From: PALSA-1353 sp036267155
GTDB taxonomy: Bacteria; Planctomycetota; Phycisphaerae; Tepidisphaerales; Tepidisphaeraceae
DNA length: 64,000 bases
Assembly (NCBI GenBank): GCA_036267155.1
Contig: DATAWP010000041.1
Span: 230,088-294,087 of the forward strand
Reading direction: 5' to 3'
Under the pieces are notes generated by a model. The model saw only the letters and a list, made by a program, of their open reading frames with translations. It was not told the origin of the DNA and searched no databases. The position numbers were made by a program, and so were the translations under genes. The number at the start of each line of letters is the position of its first letter. The stretch's first letter is position 1. Below are positions 33,700 through 41,997 of the stretch, in pieces.

Positions 33700-35331
33700 T
33701 TGCCGGACGTATCCAATTATTATCCTTCCGCGTTGATCGAGGCGAACGTCTACAACATCCGGGCAAAAAAAGCTTCCGCCGCCGCCGCCAAACCGGTTGT
33801 CACTATCGGTCCGGCCAAAGTCGGGATTGAAGACGTGCTGGCGATCGCGACCGGCTCGGCCAAGATCACGCTGGACGACTCCCCCGCTTTCCGCCAAAAG
33901 CTGAACCGAAGCGTCGAACTGCTCGATCGGCTAATCGAAAGCGGCGAAGTCGTCTACGGCGTCAACACCGGTTTTGGAGCCTCATGCGAAACGCCCGTGC
34001 CGGCCGCTCTTACCTGCGAGATGGCAACGAACCTCGTCCGGTTTCACGGCTGCGGCACCGGCCGGATGCTCGACGAAACCGAAACCGTCGCCGTCATGGT
34101 CGTACGCCTCGCCAGTCTGGCACAGGGACGATCCGGCGTCCGGCCCATGCTCCTGGAGCGGATCTGTGATCTGATCAACCAGAAAATCCTTCCGCAAATT
34201 CCGGCCGAGGGATCGGTCGGCGCCAGCGGCGACCTCACGCCCCTGTCCTATATCGCCGCCACTCTGATCGGCGAACGCGAGGTTCTGTGCAACGGCCAGA
34301 TCATCCCCGCGGCCCAGGCTCTCTCGGCGGCCCGCCTCAAGCCGATCAAGCTGCATCCCAAGGAAAGCCTGGCGCTAATGAACGGCACCAGCGTCATGAC
34401 CGGGCTGGCATGTATCGCGTATGAACGCGCCCGCCGAATCGCGCGCTGGGCCGCATCAATTACCGCCATGGCCAGCGATGTTCTCCGCAGCAATCGCGGG
34501 CATTTCGATCAGCGGATTTTCCTCGCCAAGCCTCATCCCGGCCAGTTCGCCTGCGCCCGCTGGATTGCCGATGACATCGAATACGCCCGGAACAACGGCT
34601 CAAAGCACGACGGCCGGATTCAGGATCATTATTCCATCCGCTGCGCCCCGCACGTGATCGGCGTCCTTCTGGATTGCCTCACGTTCGCCGCCAGCCTGAT
34701 CGAAATTGAAATCAACAGCTCCAACGACAACCCGTTGCTCGACCCCGCCACGGGCGATGTCCTGCACGGCGGCAATTTCTACGGCGGACATCCCTGCATG
34801 GCGATGGACATGCTCAAAGTCGCAGTGGCCAACGTCGCCGATCTCGTCGATCGGCAAATGGTCCTCATGTGCAACCCGCACACCAACAATGGCCTTCCCG
34901 CCGATCTCGTCGCCCGCCGCGGCGCCGACCAGGTGAGCCATCACGGCTTCAAGGCGATGCAGATCACGGCATCGGCCCTGACGGCCGAGGCGTTGAAACT
35001 GACCATGCCCGCCAGCGTTTTCAGCCGGAGCACCGAATCGCACAATCAGGACAAGGTGAGCATGGGCACCATCGCCGCCCGCGACGCTCTGAGGATCGCC
35101 GAGTTGACGGAAACGGTGCTTGCCATCGTGCAGCTCGCCGTTTGCCAGGGCGTTGATCTGCGCAACGGCGAAGGCTGCAACCGCCGAAGCCGTGAGTTGC
35201 ATCAGACGATCCGCCAGACCATTCCGATGAACGACGCCGACCGCCGGCAGGATGTGGACATTCAGCGCGTTCTGGACCTCCACCGCACCGGCGAACTGCC
35301 CATCGGCGCGATCGATTTCCCCGCCGAGTAA
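33700..35331 (+). CDS. Aromatic amino acid ammonia-lyase (HAL/TAL/PAL family)
   Basis: A 543-residue MIO-type lyase. The self-cyclising Ala175-Ser176-Gly177 is in GSVGASGDLTPLSY, the catalytic Tyr86 is in VVYGVNTGFG, and NSSNDNPLLD and ESHNQDKVSMG are also family signatures. The pair that governs substrate choice reads Phe115-His116 (NLVRFHGCG), which is not the classical Ser-His of histidine lyases, His-Leu of tyrosine lyases or Phe-Leu of phenylalanine lyases. No hutU/hutI genes are nearby, so histidine breakdown is unlikely; the product is probably a cinnamate or coumarate starter. No ATG is available near the N-terminus; the TTG at 33700 is my best start. Confidence 0.88.
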   Translation: MPDVSNYYPSALIEANVYNIRAKKASAAAAKPVVTIGPAKVGIEDVLAIATGSAKITLDDSPAFRQKLNRSVELLDRLIESGEVVYGVNTGFGASCETPVPAALTCEMATNLVRFHGCGTGRMLDETETVAVMVVRLASLAQGRSGVRPMLLERICDLINQKILPQIPAEGSVGASGDLTPLSYIAATLIGEREVLCNGQIIPAAQALSAARLKPIKLHPKESLALMNGTSVMTGLACIAYERARRIARWAASITAMASDVLRSNRGHFDQRIFLAKPHPGQFACARWIADDIEYARNNGSKHDGRIQDHYSIRCAPHVIGVLLDCLTFAASLIEIEINSSNDNPLLDPATGDVLHGGNFYGGHPCMAMDMLKVAVANVADLVDRQMVLMCNPHTNNGLPADLVARRGADQVSHHGFKAMQITASALTAEALKLTMPASVFSRSTESHNQDKVSMGTIAARDALRIAELTETVLAIVQLAVCQGVDLRNGEGCNRRSRELHQTIRQTIPMNDADRRQDVDIQRVLDLHRTGELPIGAIDFPAE

Positions 35332-35438
35332 CCGCGCCGAAGCGGAGGTTTCGGCCACCGGCAAGCCCACTCCAGCCAACCTCAATGCTATTCAGGCTTT
35401 AATGTTCTCACGATGTGATTCCATAAAAGGATTTTTCG

Positions 35439-36830
35439 ATGGCCTGCGAACGAATTAAGAACGTGATCGTTGGAAGCGGCGAGGGAGGAAAATATCTGGC
35501 TTGGCACTTGGCCGAGGCCGGTGAACAGACTTTCGTTGTGGAGCGGAAGTGGATTGGCGGCGCTTGCCCGAACACGAATTGCCTGCCCAGCAAAAATGAA
35601 ATCTGGAGCGCGAAAGTCGTAAGCCTCATTGACCATGCGGCCCAATTCGGCGCAAATCCTGGACCCGTATCGATCGACATGACGGCGGTCCTCAGGCGCA
35701 AGCGCGAGATGGTGGACGGCCTGATCAAGATCCATCTTGACCGATACAAGGCAACCGGCGCCGAGTTGATCATGGGAAGCGCGACATTTACCGCGCCCCG
35801 CACCCTGCATGTGCAACTCAACGACGGGGGCACCCGCACGCTGCTCGGCGAGCGCGTATTTCTCAATCTTGGCACCCGCGCCGCCCTGCCGAACACGCCG
35901 GGCCTCGCGGAGGCAAGGCCCCTGACGCATATCGAAATGCTGGAACTGGATGATGTGCCGCAACACTTGATCGTGATCGGCGGTGGTTACGTCGGTTTGG
36001 AATTTGCCCAGGCCTACCGGCGATTCAGGAGCCGGGTCACGATAATCCAACACAATTCGCAACTGCTTGCCGGCCAGGATGCGGACGTCGTTTCGGATGT
36101 ATCCCGCATTTTGGCCGCGGACGGAATTGAAATCATTACCTCGGCCGAAATCATCGCTGTGCAGGGGCGCTCCGGCGCGGGCGTCCGCCTGCAAGTAAGA
36201 ACGCCCGAGCGCGAAACCATCATTGAAGGAACCGACATCTTGGTCGCCGCCGGACGCACCCCGAATACCGGCGGCATCGGCCTGGAACTGGCGGGCGTCC
36301 AGACCGATTCGCGCGGCTATCTCAAGGTGAACGAACGATTGGAAACCACCGCGCCGCAGGTGTGGGCGATTGGCGAGTGCGCGGGCAGCCCGCAGTTCAC
36401 GCACGTGTCGCAGGATGATTTCCGAATTATCCGCGACAACCTCGCAGGTAAGAGCCGCACCACACGTGACCGGGTTATTCCGTCCTGTCTATTCATCGAT
36501 CCTCAGGTCGCCCACATCGGGCTCACCGAAAACGACGCCAAGCGCAGCGGTCTTGCCGTCCGGATTGCGAAGTTGCCGACGGCCGCCGTGCTTCGAACAC
36601 GCACGATCGATGAGACCGTCGGGTTCATCAAAGCGCTGATCGATCCGAAAAATGATCGCATCCTGGGATTCACGATGATCGGCCCGGAGGCGGGCGAAGT
36701 GATGGGCGTTGTCCAAATCGCCATGCTTGCCGGGCTGCCCTTCACCGCGTTGCGCGACGCCATTTTCGCGCACCCGACCATGGCCGAAGGGCTCAATGCG
36801 CTTTTCGCGTCCATTCACCCCGCGGCATAA
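35439..36830 (+). CDS. FAD-dependent pyridine nucleotide-disulfide oxidoreductase
   Basis: A 463-residue class I flavoprotein disulfide reductase. FAD motif VIVGSGEGGKYLAWHLAEAG, redox motif WIGGACPNTNCLPSKNE with the Cys-x4-Cys pair, NAD motif LIVIGGGYVGLEFAQAYRRF, and the dimer-interface end FAHPTMAEGLNALF. It resembles mercuric/dihydrolipoyl/soluble transhydrogenase-like enzymes, but has no N-terminal HMA domain and no C-terminal Cys pair for mercury, so the substrate is unknown. AAGGA precedes the ATG. It lies 107 bp after the ammonia-lyase gene on the same strand. Confidence 0.9.
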   Translation: MACERIKNVIVGSGEGGKYLAWHLAEAGEQTFVVERKWIGGACPNTNCLPSKNEIWSAKVVSLIDHAAQFGANPGPVSIDMTAVLRRKREMVDGLIKIHLDRYKATGAELIMGSATFTAPRTLHVQLNDGGTRTLLGERVFLNLGTRAALPNTPGLAEARPLTHIEMLELDDVPQHLIVIGGGYVGLEFAQAYRRFRSRVTIIQHNSQLLAGQDADVVSDVSRILAADGIEIITSAEIIAVQGRSGAGVRLQVRTPERETIIEGTDILVAAGRTPNTGGIGLELAGVQTDSRGYLKVNERLETTAPQVWAIGECAGSPQFTHVSQDDFRIIRDNLAGKSRTTRDRVIPSCLFIDPQVAHIGLTENDAKRSGLAVRIAKLPTAAVLRTRTIDETVGFIKALIDPKNDRILGFTMIGPEAGEVMGVVQIAMLAGLPFTALRDAIFAHPTMAEGLNALFASIHPAA

Positions 36831-37021
36831 ATGTTACGGCCCTTTTATGCCATAAATCGTGCGGCGGGTGCGGATCTGTTCGGCATGATAAAGATCATGC
36901 CCAGCATCACCCAAAAGAAATTTTCCGCGGTTTTTCCGCGATTTGTGGGGATCGGCTGTTCCAACGATTCCTCCGTGCAGGATTCGAGACATTCCGTCAA
37001 AACGCGATATCACCTTCTGCG

Positions 37022-37783
37022 TCAATCAATCAACCGATCCAACCGCTCGAACCCAAACCCGCGCGCCCGCAGTTCCGTGATGGCCGTGCTGACGATCGTC
37101 AGGATTTGCTGCGCCGGGACGCCGCCGTCATGTAATAGGACGATGCTGCCGTCGCGAGTTTCACGAATAATCCGATCGATCGCGTCCTGGATGCGTCCGG
37201 CGGTGTCGAACGGCCGCACATCCCACCCCACCAGCGTCAGGCCGGCCCGCCGCAGCGCGCGGGGAAAATGCGGATTGGTCAGCCCTGCCGGTGATCTCAG
37301 GTATCGCGGCGTTACGCCGGCCGCCTGCTGAATCGCGCGCTGGGTCCGCGTCATCTCATCCGTCAAGGCCCGCGACGTGAGGCAACTGATCCACCACGGG
37401 TGGCGATACGTGTGGTTCTCCAGCAGATGTCCTTCCGCCACGATCCGGGCCGCAAGCTCGGGATGGGCATCCACATTTTTCCCAATGCAAAAAAAGACCG
37501 CGGGGATTTTTTCGCGCTGCAGCAAGTCCAACAACTGTGGCGTCGCGCCGGGATCGGGCCCGTCGTCGAAAGTGAGGGCAACCCGCATCCCACCTATTTT
37601 TCCCCGGCAAATGGCCGGGCAATAAAACTGCATCCGAACGGACCCCATACCCCAGGCGCAGATGGCAAAATAGACCACCCAAATCCCCGTGAAAACCCAA
37701 TACCGCGGCCAGCCGTGAATGATCCCTCCTGCGATCGCCACTGCGGCTATCGCAATCAAGGTTGTCCACATGAATCGGCTCAT
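37022..37783 (-). CDS. Polysaccharide deacetylase (NodB-type, CE4) membrane protein
   Basis: A 253-residue protein with two N-terminal hydrophobic helices (TTLIAIAAVAIAGGIIHG, VFTGIWVVYFAICAWG) and a NodB domain: ALTFDDGPDPGATPQLLDLL with the catalytic and metal Asp pair, the metal histidines in HTYRHPW, RSPAGLTNP and IVLLHDGG near the end. I use the ATG at 37783 (MSRFMWTT); the frame from 37837 would overlap the divergent ligase start. It deacetylates N-acetylated sugars or, in some clusters, acts on other esters or amides. It is divergent from the ligase gene. Confidence 0.88.
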   Translation of the reverse strand: MSRFMWTTLIAIAAVAIAGGIIHGWPRYWVFTGIWVVYFAICAWGMGSVRMQFYCPAICRGKIGGMRVALTFDDGPDPGATPQLLDLLQREKIPAVFFCIGKNVDAHPELAARIVAEGHLLENHTYRHPWWISCLTSRALTDEMTRTQRAIQQAAGVTPRYLRSPAGLTNPHFPRALRRAGLTLVGWDVRPFDTAGRIQDAIDRIIRETRDGSIVLLHDGGVPAQQILTIVSTAITELRARGFGFERLDRLID

Positions 37784-37818
37784 GGCGTCGGCGAGAATTA
37801 TCCATAAAATTTCAACCC

Positions 37819-39120
37819 GTGATACCTTCGGGCGCACCAGCCGACATCGAACTCGATTTGACCCCCGGGCAAATCAATGCCATATCGGATCAAGGCGTCG
37901 CCGCAACCGTCGCTTACGCGCGCCGGCATTCCCCTTTTTACCGGCGCAAGTTGGCCAATGCGCCGGAAGTTCGCGGCGCCGCGGACCTGCAATCTCTCCC
38001 GATCACAACCAAGCGCGAAATTTCGGAATTCAACGAGCAATTCTGGTGCGTCGGCCGGGACAAATTCGTCGATCTCTGCACTACCAGCGGCACCACCGGC
38101 GTGCCGTCGCTGTATCCTCTCACCGCCGCGGATCTCGGGCGCCTCGGTCTCAATGAATACCTCTGTTTCCGCCGCGCCTGCCTCTCCCCCGGTGACGTGG
38201 TGGTGCTGGCCGTCACGATCGACAAATGCTTCATGGCGGGCCTGGCGTATTTCGAGGGTCTGCGCAAGCTCGGCGTGACCGCCATCCGCGTCGGCGCCGG
38301 GTCGCCGGCGATGCTCCTGAGCATGACCCAGCGCCTGCGCCCCACCGCCATCGTGTCGGTTCCTTCTTTCCTCCAGCGCGTCGCGGAATACGCCCGGCAA
38401 TCCCAATTTTCGCTGACCGATTCGACCGTGCGAAAACTGATCTGCATCGGTGAGCCCGTTCGTCATCGGGATTGGACACTCGCCCCTCTGGGCGCGAACA
38501 TCTCGCGGGCGTGGAACGCGCAGGTCTTTTCAACTTACGGAATCACGGAGTTGGCCTGTTCGCTGTGCGAGTGCCCCGCCGGCAAGGGCGGCCATTTGCA
38601 CCCGCAACTCCTTCACATCGAGATCGTGGACGAAGACGGCCGCCCCGTTCCCGACGGCCGCGAGGGCCAATTGGTAGCCACCACCATCGGCGTTGAGGCG
38701 ATGCCGCTGGTGCGCTTCGCCACCGGCGACATGACATTCATGACCCACGAGCGCTGCGGCTGCGGCCTATGGACGGCGCGCATCGGCCCGATTCTTGGCC
38801 GCAAAGACCAGGCGATGAAGATCAAGGGCACAATGGTCTATCCCGCGGCCGTCCAGCGAGCGCTGCAGGGAATCGAGCAGATCATCGATTACATCATGAT
38901 CGCCACCGCACCCACCGCCCTCTCGGACGAACTCGAAATCCTCATCGCCTGGCGCGGCGATCCCGGTGGTGCGCAGGAAGCCATCCGCGAAACACTCCGC
39001 GGCGAATTAAAGGTTTGCCCCACCGTTCGCCTCGCTACCTTGAAGGAAATCCAGTCCGTCGGCGATTCCCGTGAGCTGCGCAAGCAGCGGGTTTTTCTGG
39101 ATCGTCGCAATCCGCGCTGA
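37819..39120 (+). CDS. PaaK-like adenylate-forming ligase
   Basis: A 433-residue ligase resembling phenylacetate-CoA ligase. The ATP motif is CTTSGTTGVPSLYP near residue 90, the adenine-binding STYGITELACS near 235, and RFATGDMTFMT and IGPILGRKDQAMKIKGTMVY in the hinge and C-terminal part. It should activate an aromatic or other carboxylic acid as CoA or ACP ester. In this context the obvious substrate is the aryl-acrylate made by the ammonia-lyase; that is inference. The start is the GTG at 37819. It is the last gene of the cluster in the window and divergent from the deacetylase. Confidence 0.87.
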   Translation: MIPSGAPADIELDLTPGQINAISDQGVAATVAYARRHSPFYRRKLANAPEVRGAADLQSLPITTKREISEFNEQFWCVGRDKFVDLCTTSGTTGVPSLYPLTAADLGRLGLNEYLCFRRACLSPGDVVVLAVTIDKCFMAGLAYFEGLRKLGVTAIRVGAGSPAMLLSMTQRLRPTAIVSVPSFLQRVAEYARQSQFSLTDSTVRKLICIGEPVRHRDWTLAPLGANISRAWNAQVFSTYGITELACSLCECPAGKGGHLHPQLLHIEIVDEDGRPVPDGREGQLVATTIGVEAMPLVRFATGDMTFMTHERCGCGLWTARIGPILGRKDQAMKIKGTMVYPAAVQRALQGIEQIIDYIMIATAPTALSDELEILIAWRGDPGGAQEAIRETLRGELKVCPTVRLATLKEIQSVGDSRELRKQRVFLDRRNPR

Positions 39121-39486
39121 CTATTTTCGCCGCCGCGCAAGGATCCCGAAGCCGACGAGCATTGAAAGGCAAAGGAAAGTCGGCTCCGGCACATCGGCCA
39201 TCAACCCGTTGGCCGCAGCGAAGGCATCGAGAGCCGCCCAATCAATGGACGGCAATGCTACGGTGGTTCCGCTGGCCGACTTGCCGAAGTTCGCGGCCAA
39301 CAATCCGAAGTCGATGCTGTTCACCGTGCCGTCGAGATTCGTATCGCCGTACAGGGTGTATTTGATCTCGATCTGATTCGAGGAGAGCCCGGCGGGGTTG
39401 CTCGGATCAGCCGAGTCGGCATAGCCGACGGCGTAGTTGTGGTTCGCGGCCGCCGATGAGTTGTCGATGCCGGGGCCGTGGGCCGT
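39121..39486 (-). pseudogene. Remnant of a dockerin/PEP-CTERM secreted protein
   Basis: Only the C-terminal module remains: GIDNSSAAANHNYAVGYADS, one dockerin-like repeat GDTNLDGTVNSIDFGLLAAN, and DWAALDAFAAANGLMADVPE with the end FGILARRRK. Full-length relatives in this window have two dockerin repeats; here one has been lost. Around 39480 a 7-bp insertion (GGCCCACGGCCC region) breaks the frame relative to the WNGAGID motif of relatives. No signal peptide can be joined. Confidence 0.7.
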
Positions 39487-39594
39487 TCCAGTCCGTTCCT
39501 GACAATGGACTTGCCAAAGCAATAGTGTAAGAATGAAGAATCCATCGTCGAGAAAATTTAAATAATAATTGCTGCCGATGAGACCCACTGTTTT

Positions 39595-41502
39595 ATGTCC
39601 CAGACGGAAATCGATCGCGCGTTACGTGAACATTCCGCGGGCCGCCTCGCGGAGGCGGAAGCCATCTATCGTGAAATCCTTCAGCAGCATCCAAATCATC
39701 CCCCCGCACTACACTTACTCGGCGTCGCGCTCAGCCAGCAGGGAAACAAACGAGCCGCGATCGATTACATCAGCCGGGCGATTGCCCTCAATCCCAACAT
39801 AGCGGATTTTCATTCCAATCTCGCGCTGGCCTATTGCGAAACCGGCGAGCCCGAGAAAGCCGTCCCCGCGTGCCACAAGGCGCTGGCGCTTCAAAAGGAT
39901 CACTCCGGCGCGCTCAATCAACTGGGCATGGCGATGAAGCAAATGGGCCGCCTTGAGGAATCCGTCGAATGCTTTCAACGCGCCGTTGCCGTCCAGCCCG
40001 ACTTTGCCGTCTGCTGGGGAAACTTGGCCGATAGCCTGCGCCGCCTTGGCCGCGCATCCGAAGCGGATGCCTGTTATGAACGAATTCTCGGAATGAATCC
40101 CGAGGATCCCAAGGCGCTTTGCGCCCGGGCCGAGACGTTTTTGAACAAAAACAAAATTGACGACGCCATCGCCCTGTTCGGTAAGGCCGCCGAAAAGTTC
40201 CCGAGCGAATGGATCACCCACAACGGCCTGGGAGTTGCCTTCTCCCGCCAGGGCAATCTCGACAAGGCCGTGGCCTGTTTCGAAAAAGCGGTTTCACTGG
40301 CTCCTGAAAGTGCCGGGCCGTTGAACAACCTGGGGCACACCTATGTGCTTCAGGGCCGCATCGACGAGGGACTCGCCGCGTACGACAAAGCATTGGCGAT
40401 CCGCCCGGATTTCCCCGATGCGTACAACAATCTCGGCAACGCGCTGCTGGCGAAGCTGGACCTCGAGGGAGCGTCAAAGGCATACGAAAAGACCCTGTTT
40501 TTCCAACCGGACCATTTCGACGCGCATTGGAACCGAGCGCTGCTTCATCTTTTGCAAGGCGACTTCGATCGCGGATGGCTCGAATACGAATGGCGCTGGT
40601 TGAAATTCCCCGATCAACGCCGCTTCTTTCGCCAGCCAAGATGGGACGGCTTCGACATCGCCGGCAAAACGATTCTTCTGTATGCCGAGCAGGGCTTTGG
40701 CGACACGATTCAATTCGTCCGCCTCGCCCCGCTCGTCGCCGCACTCGGTGCGACCGTCAACCTGGAATGCCCTCGAGAATTGTCCGGCCTTCTCCAGCAT
40801 GTTCCCGGCGTCGCCCGCACTCTCAGCCGCGGCGATCCGCTTCCGCCCTTTGACGTTCAATGTCCCCTGCTCAGTCTTCCGCGCGCGCTGGGCCTGACCG
40901 CCGAGTCAACTCCGCGCGATACTCCATATCTCCGCGTGGATGAAAACCTTCAGCGCCGCTGGCAACAGCGGCTGCGCCCTTTCGAAAAGTCTTTTAAAAT
41001 CGGCATCGCCTGGGCCGGCGCCGCGATTCATGCGCGAGATTGCGACCGCTCCACCGATGCCAAGGCCTTTGCACCGCTGGCAGCAATTCCTGGCGTTCAA
41101 CTCTTCAGTTTACAATTAGGCGACAGCACCAAAGCCCGCAGCGGGAGAGAGGCCGGATTCGAACTGACCGACTTCACGAGCGAGTTGCACGACTTCGCCG
41201 ACACCGCCGCCCTGCTGATGAACCTGGATTTGGTGATCGCCGCGGACACGGCCGTGGTTCACCTCGCCGGCGCCCTGAACCGGCCGGTTTGGACACTGCT
41301 CGCGTTCTCTCCCGATTGGCGCTGGCTCCTGAACCATAGCGATACAATGTGGTATCCCTCCATGCGATTGTTCCGCCAACCAACGCCTGGAGATTGGACA
41401 ACATTGTTCGAGCGCGTCGCGTCGCAACTCAAGAAGGAACTGGCCAGCCGTTCATCGGCCAATCCGTCGTCCCTGCCGGCCGACGATCTTCCGGCGCGCT
41501 AG
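39595..41502 (+). CDS. TPR-repeat protein with glycosyltransferase-like C-terminus
   Basis: A 635-residue protein. Residues 1 to about 345 are about nine to ten tetratricopeptide repeats (for example AIALNPNIADFHSNLALAYC). The C-terminal half has YAEQGFGDTIQFVRLAPLVA, FKIGIAWAGAAIHARDCDRS and LVIAADTAVVHLAGALNRPV, which match the C-terminal region of TPR proteins related to GT9/GT41 glycosyltransferases. It may transfer sugar to proteins or lipids, or only resemble such enzymes. The last codons lie within a 130-bp dispersed repeat (41477-41606). Confidence 0.88.
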   Translation: MSQTEIDRALREHSAGRLAEAEAIYREILQQHPNHPPALHLLGVALSQQGNKRAAIDYISRAIALNPNIADFHSNLALAYCETGEPEKAVPACHKALALQKDHSGALNQLGMAMKQMGRLEESVECFQRAVAVQPDFAVCWGNLADSLRRLGRASEADACYERILGMNPEDPKALCARAETFLNKNKIDDAIALFGKAAEKFPSEWITHNGLGVAFSRQGNLDKAVACFEKAVSLAPESAGPLNNLGHTYVLQGRIDEGLAAYDKALAIRPDFPDAYNNLGNALLAKLDLEGASKAYEKTLFFQPDHFDAHWNRALLHLLQGDFDRGWLEYEWRWLKFPDQRRFFRQPRWDGFDIAGKTILLYAEQGFGDTIQFVRLAPLVAALGATVNLECPRELSGLLQHVPGVARTLSRGDPLPPFDVQCPLLSLPRALGLTAESTPRDTPYLRVDENLQRRWQQRLRPFEKSFKIGIAWAGAAIHARDCDRSTDAKAFAPLAAIPGVQLFSLQLGDSTKARSGREAGFELTDFTSELHDFADTAALLMNLDLVIAADTAVVHLAGALNRPVWTLLAFSPDWRWLLNHSDTMWYPSMRLFRQPTPGDWTTLFERVASQLKKELASRSSANPSSLPADDLPAR

Positions 41503-41606
41503 TCCGGATGATTCACCGCCCGCTTCGCTCGAGACGCAGAGGACGCGGAGAAATTCATTGGAAATGGAAGCACGCACGGGCTTGGATTTTCCGGCCCATG
41601 TAAATC
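41477..41606 (+). repeat. 130-bp dispersed repeat, copy A
   Basis: The sequence matches 46305-46434 over 130 bp without obvious gaps and with roughly three quarters or more identical bases, including TTCACCGCCCGCTTCGCT and a GACGC-GAGGACGC-GAGAA-TTCATTGGA core. It covers the last 26 bases of the TPR gene. Confidence 0.7.
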
Positions 41607-41997
41607 CAATGTGAGCAGTACGACAACGGCACCTTGATTTCGAACCGCCGGATTGCCCGATTTTCGAGTCTCGGGCATCGTATCTTGGAAACTGATGGTA
41701 TTGTTTCGTTCGAGTTCAAATCCCGTCACTCCGACTTGACGGGACGGAATTTCGATTCGGCGAGCTTTCGTTCCGATCTTCTTATCTGCTTCTCACTTGC
41801 AGCATTACTGGCAGTTCGACAAACGCTTAAGAAATCGATCAAAAATCTGGGGTTACGTCGGTCAAGAGACGGGATTTGAACTTTTCGGCCAGTGACCGGA
41901 ATCGCTGACGCTTATGTTTCAGGTAACGCGGATCGGCCGATCGTCGTCTTGCATCACGGCGAGAATTCGAGTCAATTTCTCGTTTCAGCGAAAACGG
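41503..41997. other. Intergenic region with tRNA T-arm-like inverted pair
   Basis: No gene is supported. GTTCAAATCCCGTC at 41714-41727, followed by ACTCCGAC, resembles the 3' half of a tRNA. Its exact inverse GACGGGATTTGAAC is at 41868-41881. Neither site has a complete cloverleaf. The first part is the 130-bp repeat copy A. Confidence 0.45.

Noticed and set aside
33700..35331. Histidine ammonia-lyase of histidine catabolism (hutH)
   Set aside because: The selectivity pair is Phe-His instead of Ser-His, and no hutU, hutI or hutG gene is nearby.
35439..36830. Mercuric reductase
   Set aside because: The fold fits, but there is no HMA domain, no C-terminal cysteine pair and no other mer gene.
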